Assembly: GCF_947498015.1 (NCBI RefSeq)
Contig: NZ_CANMIR010000002.1
Location: 248,001-312,000, forward strand
Length of the DNA stretch: 64,000 nucleotides
Source of the DNA: an uncultured Neptuniibacter sp.
Lineage (GTDB): Bacteria > Pseudomonadota > Gammaproteobacteria > Pseudomonadales > Balneatricaceae
Reading direction: 5' to 3'
Each line of letters begins with the position of its first letter. Position 1 is the stretch's first letter. Below, piece after piece: positions 17,442-25,989 of the stretch. Under the pieces are notes generated by a model. The model saw only the letters and a list, made by a program, of their open reading frames with translations, did no database searches and was not told where the DNA came from. The translations under genes and the position numbers were made by a program.

Positions 17442-17808
17442 CAACACCTCCTCCTTCATGCTCGACAGCTACCTTTTCTTTTGAGAGAAGCTTTAACAGT
17501 AGCGCAACCGTAAACATGGTTATCAAAGTGCTAACAAACAGCGATATGATAAGCTCTCCCCAATATTCAGACAGTAGAGCAAAGTGAGTCATCAAACCCA
17601 CACCTGCTGGCACAAGAAGTAAAGGTAAAAGTCTCAGCAGCCCCTCCCCTGTTGTACGCAGACCATCTGGCACTTCACCCCGAATCATCAACCCAATAAG
17701 CAGAAGGACCATGCCTACCACTGAACCAGGAACAGGGACATTTAACAGTGTAACAGTCAGCTCACCACAAAGCTGGCAAGCCAGAAGAATCAGAAACCCC
17801 TGAACCAT
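17434..17808 (-). CDS. lrgA: LrgA/CidA family membrane protein (YohJ-like)
   Basis: About 124 residues with four predicted membrane segments. VPVPGSVVGMVLLLIGLMIRG is the conserved CidA/LrgA block, and PLLLVPAGVGLMTHF follows. It pairs with LrgB, overlapping by 8 bp, and starts 7 bp after the UPF0016 gene. ATG 17808 is preferred over the GTG at 17814 because GAGG lies 5 nt upstream. Confidence 0.92.
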   Translation of the reverse strand: MVQGFLILLACQLCGELTVTLLNVPVPGSVVGMVLLLIGLMIRGEVPDGLRTTGEGLLRLLPLLLVPAGVGLMTHFALLSEYWGELIISLFVSTLITMFTVALLLKLLSKEKVAVEHEGGGVDD

Positions 17809-17815
17809 ATGCACC

Positions 17816-18391
17816 TCACGCCACTATTTGAGCTAATTTCCAAAAAGCCACACAAGCAAATCCAATAAATAGAACACCAGCACCACGATGGATCCAAAGT
17901 ATCGATACTCTCTGGATGAGTACCCGACCCAACACTACTCCCAGAGCACTGGTCACGAATAGCGCTGATGTTCCTGCCAACCAAACAACCCAGGCATTTT
18001 CAACCGCAGCCATTCCCGCAACGGATAGCTGAGTTTTATCTCCCAACTCTGCAAGGAAAATTAACATAAATACCGAAAGAAAAAGGTGCTTACCCATTTT
18101 AAGCTCACCTTCGTCTTCATCATCTTCTGCGAACAGAGACTGAACTCCAAACAACAGAAACAACATCCCCACCAAACCAAAAATAATAGCCTGCGGTAGG
18201 TATAGACTAATCGTTGCACCAAAAAGAACAGCCAACAGATTCAGGGCCGAAAATGCTGCCATACTGCCAACAAGCACAGACACCGGCCGATATCGAGTCG
18301 ACAACGTCATACAGACCAACTGGCTTTTGTCACCGAATTCAGCAAAAAAGATCAGCAGAAAAACCTTAACAAACGGTTCAAACGCATCCAT
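17816..18391 (-). CDS. UPF0016/GDT1 family transporter (putative Mn2+ exporter)
   Basis: About 191 residues, six membrane segments arranged as two homologous halves. Each half opens with the family signature E-x-G-D-K-(S/T)-Q: EFGDKSQ near residue 18 and ELGDKTQ near residue 114 (counted from the ATG at 18391). Relatives such as Vibrio cholerae MneA export manganese. The central acidic loop (AEDDEDEGE) separates the halves. No yybP-ykoY riboswitch was recognised in the leader. It begins the operon with lrgAB and diverges from galU. Confidence 0.88.
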   Translation of the reverse strand: MDAFEPFVKVFLLIFFAEFGDKSQLVCMTLSTRYRPVSVLVGSMAAFSALNLLAVLFGATISLYLPQAIIFGLVGMLFLLFGVQSLFAEDDEDEGELKMGKHLFLSVFMLIFLAELGDKTQLSVAGMAAVENAWVVWLAGTSALFVTSALGVVLGRVLIQRVSILWIHRGAGVLFIGFACVAFWKLAQIVA

Positions 18392-18570
18392 AGAAAATCC
18401 AACCAAAAAAAACAGTGAGGCATCCTAACACCTGAACCCGTTTAAACAAAAATAACGCTAAATCCCAATATCTATCGAAACGAGATTTTATCCAGATTTT
18501 TATTACTGCAACCAATAAGTGATAATATCCATCTCATTATTTCCCACCGTTCAACAAGGACCGACTCAGG

Positions 18571-19461
18571 ATGCAAAAATCTGTGACAAAGGCTGTAATT
18601 CCGGTAGCAGGCTTGGGTACTCGCGTACTCCCAGCGAGCAAAGCTATTCCTAAAGAGATGATGCCTGTCGTTGATAAACCAGTTATCCAGTATGTTATTG
18701 AAGAAGCCGTTGCGGCTGGCATCAAAGACATTGTACTGGTTACCCGTTCGGGAAAAGCATCCATTGAAGACCACTTTGATTGCCATTATGAGCTGGAATC
18801 TGAACTAGAGCGAAAAGGCAAAATCACAATTCTTGACTCAGTACGCAACATTCTTCCTTCTGCTGTTTCTATTACAGTAGTGCGTCAACATAAAGCACTT
18901 GGCTTAGGCCACGCTATTCTATGCGCAGCCCCAATTATTGGTAATGAAGACTTTGCTGTGCTACTCCCCGATATGCTTATCAACAGCTACGGATTGGATA
19001 GAGCTGATCTCACCTCGATGGTAGAAGCCTACCACTCATCTGGCTGTGGGCAGATCATGGTGGAACCTGTTCCTATGGAGCATGTCGATCGATACGGCGT
19101 AGTTGATTGTTCTGGAAAAGATATATCCTCTGGAGAGTCAGCAGATATATCCCGTATGGTGGAAAAACCAGCTGTAGACAAAGCCCCATCAAACCTGTCA
19201 ATCAACGGTCGTTACATCCTCCCCGCTCGCATCATGGAACTCCTTAAAGATACAAAGCCGGGCGCAGGTGGCGAAATACAACTCACAGACGCTATGGCTG
19301 ATTACCTAATCGAAGGTAAACTTCAGGCTTTTCACATGAGCGGCAAAACCTACGATTGCGGTAACAAAACTGGATATCTTCAAGCCAATATTATTTATGG
19401 CCTGCAACATGATGAAACAGCCGAGAGCCTGAAGGCCTTTATCAAAGACCTTAAGCTCTAA
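18571..19461 (+). CDS. galU: GalU, UTP--glucose-1-phosphate uridylyltransferase
   Basis: 296 residues. The nucleotide-binding start KAVIPVAGLGTRVLPASKAIPKEM and later PDMLINSYG and MVEKP are typical of GalU. It makes UDP-glucose from UTP and glucose-1-phosphate in the cytoplasm, feeding the Ugd reaction encoded at 24340-25677. It lies upstream of pgi with a 180-bp gap in which no terminator was recognised. Confidence 0.96.
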   Translation: MQKSVTKAVIPVAGLGTRVLPASKAIPKEMMPVVDKPVIQYVIEEAVAAGIKDIVLVTRSGKASIEDHFDCHYELESELERKGKITILDSVRNILPSAVSITVVRQHKALGLGHAILCAAPIIGNEDFAVLLPDMLINSYGLDRADLTSMVEAYHSSGCGQIMVEPVPMEHVDRYGVVDCSGKDISSGESADISRMVEKPAVDKAPSNLSINGRYILPARIMELLKDTKPGAGGEIQLTDAMADYLIEGKLQAFHMSGKTYDCGNKTGYLQANIIYGLQHDETAESLKAFIKDLKL

Positions 19462-19641
19462 ATGCGGCACGAGGAGTTCTCTTACACCAAACACATGTGT
19501 ATAGCTCTGGCCTCTGCACCCAAATAATTAAACAAACAACACCACTGATTTTACCTTTTTATTCTTGGAGAGATTTTTACCTGCCACTAAAATAGCAGTT
19601 AAAATACCCATTTAGCGAAACGCTCCCACAAGGAAGACCTG

Positions 19642-21276
19642 ATGCCCGCAAACAACTCGGTAGCATGGAAAAACCTGAAATCTCATGCTTATAGCATGTC
19701 AAAGACTCACATCAGCAGTCTTTTTACTGACGAGCCGGAGCGCTTTTCTAACTTCACTTTTTCTCAAAACAACCTGTTACTCGATCTATCGAAGCAGCGC
19801 ATCAACAAAGAGTCCCTAACTCTTCTGATTCAATTAGCCGAAGAGAGATCCCTTTGCGAATGGATTAAAAATCTCTTCAATGGAGCACACGTAAACGATT
19901 CCGAAGACAGGCCCGCACTACACACTGCCCTTAGATCACCTGCCAATTCATCCCTATCCATCAACGGCAAAAACATTATCGAGGATGTGCATAACAACCT
20001 TGCACGAATGGAAAGCATGGTGAACAGAGTTCATTCCGGGCAATGGCGGGGGTTTACAGGGCATCCGATTGATACTGTTGTAAATATTGGTGTGGGTGGC
20101 TCGGATCTGGGGCCACTTATGGCATGTAAAGCCCTCTCAGAAAACCAAACAGATACAGCACAGAACATTAAGATCCACTTTGTTTCATCGATGGATGGAA
20201 GCCAATTAGCAGAATTACTCAACTCTTTAAATCCTGCGCGCACACTGTTCGTCATTTCATCTAAATCGTTTACCACGATAGACACTCTAGCAAATGCACA
20301 AACAGCCAAAAAATGGCTTAAAAAATCAAGCAGTACCGCCAGTGAAGAAACCTTAGTATCCCGTCACTTTATCGGTGTTTCAGCAAACCCAGATAAAGCA
20401 AAAGAGTGGGGCATCCCTAAAAGCAATCAGTTAGAGTTTTGGGATTGGACCGGAGGACGTTACTCCATGTGGTCTGCCATCGGTTTACCTATTGCTATGC
20501 AGCTAGGCATGAAAGGATTTAGGGAATTTCTTTCAGGAGCTCACTCTATGGATGAGCATTTCCGCACAGCTCCATTAGCGGAAAATTTACCCGTTTTATT
20601 GGCGATGGTCGGCATCTGGAATATCAATTTTCTTCATATCAATGCCCACGCGATTCTCCCTTATGATGGCAGACTAAGCCCCCTCCCCGCTTACCTCGAA
20701 CAGTTAGAGATGGAAAGCAATGGCAAGTCAGTTGATCGACAGGGTAACGCCATCAATTACAAAACTTGCCCCATCCTATGGGGGGAAGTGGGCACTAATG
20801 CCCAACACGCGTTCTACCAACTTTTACATCAGGGAACCGAGGCAGTTATGTGTGATTTTATCGTTGCTGCTCGTAGATACCACGACACAGATAATCCCGA
20901 GTTACAACATCAGCACCAGCTTAACCTTGCAAACTGCCTCGCCCAGTCGCGCATTCTTTCTTTGGGCGATTCTGTCTTGGAAGGAGCAGCTGACGCGCCC
21001 GCATTTAAGCGATACAAAGGCAACCAACCCTGTACAACCATCATGCTTGATGAGCTTAATCCATTCTCCTTTGGGCAACTTATCGCCATGTATGAACACA
21101 AAGTGTTTGTACAATCCGTCATCTGGAACATCAATCCATTTGATCAGTGGGGTGTAGAACTCGGTAAGACAGTAGCAACCTCACTACTTAGCGCATTGAG
21201 CCCCGAAAAAGCCCAACCGACCTTTGACAGCTCAACCAATGGGTTATTAAACAGAATCGCAGAACGAGGCGCGTAG
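19642..21276 (+). CDS. pgi: Pgi, glucose-6-phosphate isomerase
   Basis: 544 residues, the normal bacterial length. VNIGVGGSDLGPLMA, GGRYSMWSAIGLPIA and LLHQGTEAVMCDFI are the phosphosugar-binding and catalytic blocks. It interconverts glucose-6-phosphate and fructose-6-phosphate, the branch point toward both UDP-sugars (GalU/Ugd) and GDP-mannose (ManC). AAGGAAG SD precedes ATG. The next gene starts one base after its stop. Confidence 0.97.
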   Translation: MPANNSVAWKNLKSHAYSMSKTHISSLFTDEPERFSNFTFSQNNLLLDLSKQRINKESLTLLIQLAEERSLCEWIKNLFNGAHVNDSEDRPALHTALRSPANSSLSINGKNIIEDVHNNLARMESMVNRVHSGQWRGFTGHPIDTVVNIGVGGSDLGPLMACKALSENQTDTAQNIKIHFVSSMDGSQLAELLNSLNPARTLFVISSKSFTTIDTLANAQTAKKWLKKSSSTASEETLVSRHFIGVSANPDKAKEWGIPKSNQLEFWDWTGGRYSMWSAIGLPIAMQLGMKGFREFLSGAHSMDEHFRTAPLAENLPVLLAMVGIWNINFLHINAHAILPYDGRLSPLPAYLEQLEMESNGKSVDRQGNAINYKTCPILWGEVGTNAQHAFYQLLHQGTEAVMCDFIVAARRYHDTDNPELQHQHQLNLANCLAQSRILSLGDSVLEGAADAPAFKRYKGNQPCTTIMLDELNPFSFGQLIAMYEHKVFVQSVIWNINPFDQWGVELGKTVATSLLSALSPEKAQPTFDSSTNGLLNRIAERGA

Positions 21277-21277
21277 C

Positions 21278-22549
21278 ATGAAAGTTACAATTTGGGGAAA
21301 TGAACTACTTGCCTGGACCTCTGCTGCAGCGCTGGCCGAGAGCGGAAATCACGTAGTGCTGGTTAATAATGAGCACGAGCTACCGGACGAGGTTGAAACG
21401 GAATTTAAAGTTAGCAATGAGCCGGGGCTTGAGCAATTACTAACAGAAACCAAAGCGACCGGACGATTGGCAATGGGAACAGATCAGCTTGGTATAAACC
21501 ATGCCTCGGTCCACATCCTTGCCTTAAATCCGGATCAATTTGGTACAGCAGAACTCTTGATTGCTCGGCTGAGTGCAAAACATTCAAACAACCTTCTTAT
21601 TATCAACCAATCTAATTTCGGTGTTGGTAGCACCGACCGGCTACAAAACCGGCTAGACGCATGTAACAATCAGGTCATAAGCTATATTCCAAATATGTTG
21701 GCTGAAGGAACAGCGCTGCAAGATTACAAAACCCCACTAACATATATTATTGGCTGCACAAATGACTGGGCGATGCTGAATATTAAAGCGCTATTTCGTC
21801 CCTTTAGTCAGGTTACGACTCAATGGTTGCTGATGACCAGCAAAGAAGCCGAGTTCACCAAATTCGCCAATACCGGGATGCTCGCGCTTCGCCTCGGCTA
21901 TATTAATGAACTAGCAAACTTAGCAGACCAGCTCGATGTAGACATTGAAGTGATACGTGCAGCCATGATCACTGATCCACGTATTGGCCCTCACTACCTG
22001 CATCCTGGTTGCGGATTTGGGGGGCTTCATTTTCAACAATATATCGAAGCACTTTCAGAACTGCTGTCAGAAACCCGAAACTCGAAACTGCTCGACACGG
22101 TGTTAACTGAAAATGAAAAACAGAAAGAGCAGCCCTTCAGAAAACTTTGGCGCCACTACGACTGCGACCTAGAGAAACGAACGATATCGATCTGGGGACT
22201 TTCTTTCAAAGCTGGGACTGCGAGTATTGATAATGCCCCCAGCCTTAAGATCATTGACGCTCTACTTGCACAAAACTGCAAAATTCAGGTTCATGACCCT
22301 GAGGCAATGAGCAATATCCAAAAATACTTCGGTGATCACTCTACATTAACCTACTGCGATAATAGCTATGACGCACTAAAGGGGAGTGATGCCCTCCTGC
22401 TTCTAACTGATTGGCCAGAGTACTGGTCTCCCGATCTCGACAAGATGAAAGAGCTAATGATCAATCCATTGATAATAGATGGACGTAATCTTCTTGATAA
22501 AGAACTGTTAGTTAATAGTGGGTTCAAATATTATGGGGTAGGCAGATAA
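21278..22549 (+). CDS. Degenerate UDP-glucose dehydrogenase paralogue, probably not a dehydrogenase
   Basis: 423 residues that align along their length with Ugd, for example IDNAPSLKIIDALL, VHDPEAM and IIDGRNLL in the C-terminal domain. The catalytic features are lost. The N-terminal GxGxxG is GNELLA (7-12). Where the intact Ugd of this window has GGSCFPKD, this protein has GGLHFQQY: the Cys nucleophile is His251 and the Asp is Tyr255. The catalytic Lys is Arg206, and the Glu of NPEFLKEG is lost (PNMLAEG). The frame is open, with an SD-like GAGGCG, so it is probably expressed. Coupled to pgi (1-bp gap). A regulatory or structural role is inference. Confidence 0.85.
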   Translation: MKVTIWGNELLAWTSAAALAESGNHVVLVNNEHELPDEVETEFKVSNEPGLEQLLTETKATGRLAMGTDQLGINHASVHILALNPDQFGTAELLIARLSAKHSNNLLIINQSNFGVGSTDRLQNRLDACNNQVISYIPNMLAEGTALQDYKTPLTYIIGCTNDWAMLNIKALFRPFSQVTTQWLLMTSKEAEFTKFANTGMLALRLGYINELANLADQLDVDIEVIRAAMITDPRIGPHYLHPGCGFGGLHFQQYIEALSELLSETRNSKLLDTVLTENEKQKEQPFRKLWRHYDCDLEKRTISIWGLSFKAGTASIDNAPSLKIIDALLAQNCKIQVHDPEAMSNIQKYFGDHSTLTYCDNSYDALKGSDALLLLTDWPEYWSPDLDKMKELMINPLIIDGRNLLDKELLVNSGFKYYGVGR

Positions 22550-22585
22550 CCCCTCAAGGCCGTGCTCAGAGCCTGGAAATTAGAT

Positions 22586-23995
22586 CTAAGCACGACCATA
22601 CTCATCATCAAAGCGCTCAATATCATCTTCATCAAGATAGCTACCAGTCTGAATCTCAACCATTATTAGCGCCACATCGCTCTTATTCTTCAAAGAGTGC
22701 ACAACTCCCTGAGGAATATAGGTTGATTGATTCTCTGTAACACAAAACAGATCCTCACCTCTTCGCACCTCAGCATCTCCCTGAACAACAACCCAGTGTT
22801 CAGCCCTATGACGATGACGCTGCAAAGAGAGGCTAGCCCCAGGGTTCACAGTGATACGCTTGATCTGGTACCCCATCCCCGATGCAACCAGCTCATATTT
22901 CCCCCATGGCCGAAAAACCTCCCGATGATAATCCAGCTCCCCTCGTCCAGATGCTTTCAATGTATCTATCACCCGCTTAACGTCACCGACCGCATGCTTA
23001 CCAGCAACCAACAAGGCATCCTCAGTATCCACTATCAATAACTCATCGACGCCAACCGCTGCGACCAATCGGTCCCCAGACATAATCAGTGAGTTACTGG
23101 TCTGGTGGGCAACCACATCCCCTTTAACGACATTTTGTTTATCATCCTTTTTCCCAATACGCCATAACGCTTCCCAACCGCCAAGATCACTCCAGGGCGA
23201 GCCTATTGAAAGCGCGATAACACTGCTTTTTTCTTCAAGGCATAGGGGCTCCATAATCGCAAAGTCTATCGAGCAACTTCGACAACGCTTAAACAGATCA
23301 GAATTGATACGTATAAAATCCATGTCATGTTGAGTATCAGCAGAGGCTTCTATACAAAGATCCAGAATATCAGGAGCAAACCGCCTTAACGCTTCAAGGT
23401 AGCACCGTGCGGTAAATAGATAGATACCACTATTCCATTGGAAGCGATCATCCAGAAACAACTCTTTAGCGGTAGTTAGATCTGGTTTTTCGATAAAACG
23501 ATCCACCCAAAAGCTCTCTGAGTCCCTCTCAGACAGAAGCAGGTAACCGTAGCCAGTTTCTGCTCTATCTGGTGGAACCGCCAATGTCACCACATATCCC
23601 TCAGAGGCAAGAGAACCAGCCTGAGCCACCTGCTGCATAAAGGTATCCGGGTCTTCGATATGATGATCAGCGGGAAGTACCAACATCACCTCATCCAACA
23701 GCCCGCGCGCCTGAGCATCCAAAGCAGCTAACGCTATTGCTGGAGCAGTATTACGCCCTTCGGGTTCTAAGATAATCCGCGCTTTAAGCTGCGCGCTCCT
23801 TAACTGCTCGGCTACAAGAAAACGGTGTTCCTCATTGGCCACCAACGTCACTTCATCAACCCCACCCAACCTCGACAAGGTAGATTGTAAGAGCGAAGTA
23901 TGATCGACCAAACGATGAAACTGCTTGGGAAAATAAGTTCGAGACAGCGGCCATAACCGAGAACCACCACCGCCACAAAGAATAACAGGAAGCAT
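22586..23995 (-). CDS. manC: Bifunctional mannose-1-phosphate guanylyltransferase / mannose-6-phosphate isomerase
   Basis: 469 residues, type II PMI/GMP. The N-terminal nucleotidyltransferase domain starts CGGGGSRLWPLSRTYFPKQF, with FIEKPD and FQWNSGIYLF further on. The C-terminal cupin (HRHRAEHWVVVQGDAEV, YIPQGVVHSLKN) carries the isomerase activity. Together they convert fructose-6-phosphate toward GDP-mannose with a separate phosphomannomutase, which is not in the window. It converges on the Ugd-like gene. Also called cpsB, algA or rfbM in relatives. Confidence 0.93.
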   Translation of the reverse strand: MLPVILCGGGGSRLWPLSRTYFPKQFHRLVDHTSLLQSTLSRLGGVDEVTLVANEEHRFLVAEQLRSAQLKARIILEPEGRNTAPAIALAALDAQARGLLDEVMLVLPADHHIEDPDTFMQQVAQAGSLASEGYVVTLAVPPDRAETGYGYLLLSERDSESFWVDRFIEKPDLTTAKELFLDDRFQWNSGIYLFTARCYLEALRRFAPDILDLCIEASADTQHDMDFIRINSDLFKRCRSCSIDFAIMEPLCLEEKSSVIALSIGSPWSDLGGWEALWRIGKKDDKQNVVKGDVVAHQTSNSLIMSGDRLVAAVGVDELLIVDTEDALLVAGKHAVGDVKRVIDTLKASGRGELDYHREVFRPWGKYELVASGMGYQIKRITVNPGASLSLQRHRHRAEHWVVVQGDAEVRRGEDLFCVTENQSTYIPQGVVHSLKNKSDVALIMVEIQTGSYLDEDDIERFDDEYGRA

Positions 23996-24339
23996 TAAAT
24001 CGCCTTAAAGTAAGCTACAAGCAGGTAAAGAGTATTCATGACTCGTTAAAATAGCCTGTAAGTTTTTGCATTACAGCCTGATCATTAAACTGAGTACGAC
24101 AGCAACGTTTGACAATAGATAGCCTCAGAACCATCACAAATGCTCTTTTAACATGATCCATAACATATATGGTCGAAATAACAGCGCATATTACACTAGC
24201 TATACAAGCGATTCAGAACAACTCAAACGCGTAACAGATTTAAAACAAGGGGAACCAGCTACTCAAGATAAAAAAACGCTAAAGGAGATACATAGATAAG
24301 CACATTTACCCCCATTTCTTGCTCCTAACAATACTATCG
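23996..24339. other. 344-bp gap between ugd and manC with no recognised gene
   Basis: AT-rich. A 48-codon plus-strand frame (24153-24299) lacks an SD and resembles nothing known. No clear promoter or terminator could be supported, although the manC promoter must lie here or within ugd. AAGGCG just before the manC ATG can act as an SD. Confidence 0.5.
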
Positions 24340-25677
24340 TTAGCGCTTAACACTTCGTCCTCTACCTATTCCATAATACTCAATGCCATGTCTTTCAACC
24401 ACTTCAGGCTCGTAAAGATTACGACCATCAATGATAACCGGGCACACTAATGATTTTTTGATCAGATCAAAATCTGGAGACCAGAACGCTCGCCATTCGG
24501 TACAGATTACAAGCAGGTCAGCCCCCTGCAGAGCCCCCTCTTTAGTTCCACAAAGCTCAAGATCCGCACGGCACCCATAGATTTCCTGAGCCGTCTCCAT
24601 CGCCTCAGGGTCATACGCCCTCACTTTTGCACCCTCTTTCCATAAAGCTTCCATCAAAACACGGCTGGTTGCCTCACGCATATCATCGGTTTTTGGTTTA
24701 AAGGACAGCCCCCAAACAGCTATCGATTTACCCTCTAAATTACCGTTGAAATAGTTACTCACATGCTTGAATAAAAGGGACTTTTGACGATAGTTAACTG
24801 ATTCAACTGACTTCAGTAGCTGAGCATCATAATCAATACCCTCTGCCGTACGAATCAAAGCCTGCACATCTTTTGGGAAGCATGAGCCTCCGTAGCCGCA
24901 ACCCGCATAGATAAAGTGATAACCAATACGCTCATCCGAGCCTATACCCTTGCGGACATTTTCAATATCCGCCCCCAAGCATTCTGCCAGATTAGATATC
25001 TCATTCATGAAGCTAATTTTTGTCGCAAGCATGCAGTTTGCAGCATATTTTGTTAATTCTGCACTTCTCACATCCATTAAGATCATACGGTCATGATTAC
25101 GGTTAAATGCCGAATAGAGTTCACGCATCTCTGTTTCTACATGGGTACTATCTGTTCCGATCACGATTCGGTCCGGCTTCATACAATCACTGACAGCCGC
25201 CCCCTCCTTTAGGAATTCAGGGTTTGAAGCTACATGGAATTCGATATCAACTTCGCGTGCATTCAATACAGAGCGCACTCTTTCTGTAACTTTATCCGCT
25301 GTGCCAACAGGCACTGTCGACTTATCCACAATGATCTTTGGTGTGTCCATATGCCTTGCAATTGTCTCTGCAACTAAGAGCACGTACTTCAGATCAGCAG
25401 AACCATCTTCATCAGGAGGCGTCCCAACCGCAATAAACTGAATTTCTGCATGGGCCACACCTTCTTCGGCATCAGTCGTAAAGCGCAATCGTCCCTCAGT
25501 ATAATTACTCTCGACAATCGGCGTCAGGCCAGGCTCATAGATAGGTATAACCCCTTTCTTTAGGTTATCTACCTTCTCTGCATCAACATCGACACAAACT
25601 ACATCATGACCAACATCTGCCAGAACCGCCGCCTGAACAAGACCTACATACCCAATTCCAAAGACAGTAACTTTCAT
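24340..25677 (-). CDS. ugd: Ugd, UDP-glucose 6-dehydrogenase
   Basis: 445 residues with all catalytic features. NAD-binding GIGYVG is at 7-12, [11 protein letters not shown] near 152-162 and [11 protein letters not shown] near 217-227 (Lys220, Asn225). The nucleophile is Cys266 in [12 protein letters not shown]. It oxidises UDP-glucose twice to UDP-glucuronate in the cytoplasm, a precursor of acidic polysaccharides. It lies upstream of manC on the same strand. It serves as an internal reference for the degenerate copy at 21278-22549. Confidence 0.97.
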   Translation of the reverse strand: MKVTVFGIGYVGLVQAAVLADVGHDVVCVDVDAEKVDNLKKGVIPIYEPGLTPIVESNYTEGRLRFTTDAEEGVAHAEIQFIAVGTPPDEDGSADLKYVLLVAETIARHMDTPKIIVDKSTVPVGTADKVTERVRSVLNAREVDIEFHVASNPEFLKEGAAVSDCMKPDRIVIGTDSTHVETEMRELYSAFNRNHDRMILMDVRSAELTKYAANCMLATKISFMNEISNLAECLGADIENVRKGIGSDERIGYHFIYAGCGYGGSCFPKDVQALIRTAEGIDYDAQLLKSVESVNYRQKSLLFKHVSNYFNGNLEGKSIAVWGLSFKPKTDDMREATSRVLMEALWKEGAKVRAYDPEAMETAQEIYGCRADLELCGTKEGALQGADLLVICTEWRAFWSPDFDLIKKSLVCPVIIDGRNLYEPEVVERHGIEYYGIGRGRSVKR

Positions 25678-25888
25678 TTGCTTCTCACTATTAAATCTAT
25701 GAGAAAACTTTATGACGACATTGCTAAAGTGACGTTTCTGAAAAATGACGGATTGGTTAAATTCGGATTTTATATGAGCAGTTTTCGAGGCGGGGAACCC
25801 AAGAAGCGAGGCAACATCGCTCTCTCATAAAGACAGTGCCGTAGGGAACGCATCCCGAGGCGATTACTTCTATAGATCCAGACATAAA

Positions 25889-25920
25889 AAACGGCGACCT
25901 CCTGCACAGAGTCGCCGTTT
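25889..25920 (-). terminator. Terminator downstream of aceF
   Basis: 10-bp stem AAACGGCGAC (25889-25898) / GTCGCCGTTT (25911-25920); on the minus strand the stem continues into TTTTTTATG. Likely end of the pdhR-aceEF transcript. Confidence 0.85.
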
Positions 25921-25931
25921 GTTGATCTACC

Positions 25932-25974
25932 CCCTTGGAAAAAGACCGCCTCCGAAGAGGCGTTGAGCCAAGGG
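25932..25974 (-). other. UUCG-capped hairpin between aceF stop and terminator
   Basis: Minus strand: CCCTTGG and CCAAGGG outer arms enclose GCCTC-TTCG-GAGGC, a C(UUCG)G tetraloop hairpin, known to be unusually stable. It sits about 15 nt after the aceF stop and before the true terminator. A role in 3'-end stability is plausible but not shown. The surrounding gap (25678-25989) otherwise holds only the ugd upstream region. Confidence 0.55.
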
Positions 25975-25989
25975 ATTGGTAAATGGGTG

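Noticed and set aside
18392..18570. Possible yybP-ykoY manganese riboswitch before the UPF0016 gene
   Set aside because: Checked because such genes often carry it; the conserved loops and paired elements were not found.
24153..24299. 48-codon plus-strand frame in the ugd-manC gap
   Set aside because: No Shine-Dalgarno sequence, no similarity recognised, and codon use unlike neighbours; kept only as a remark in the gap entry.
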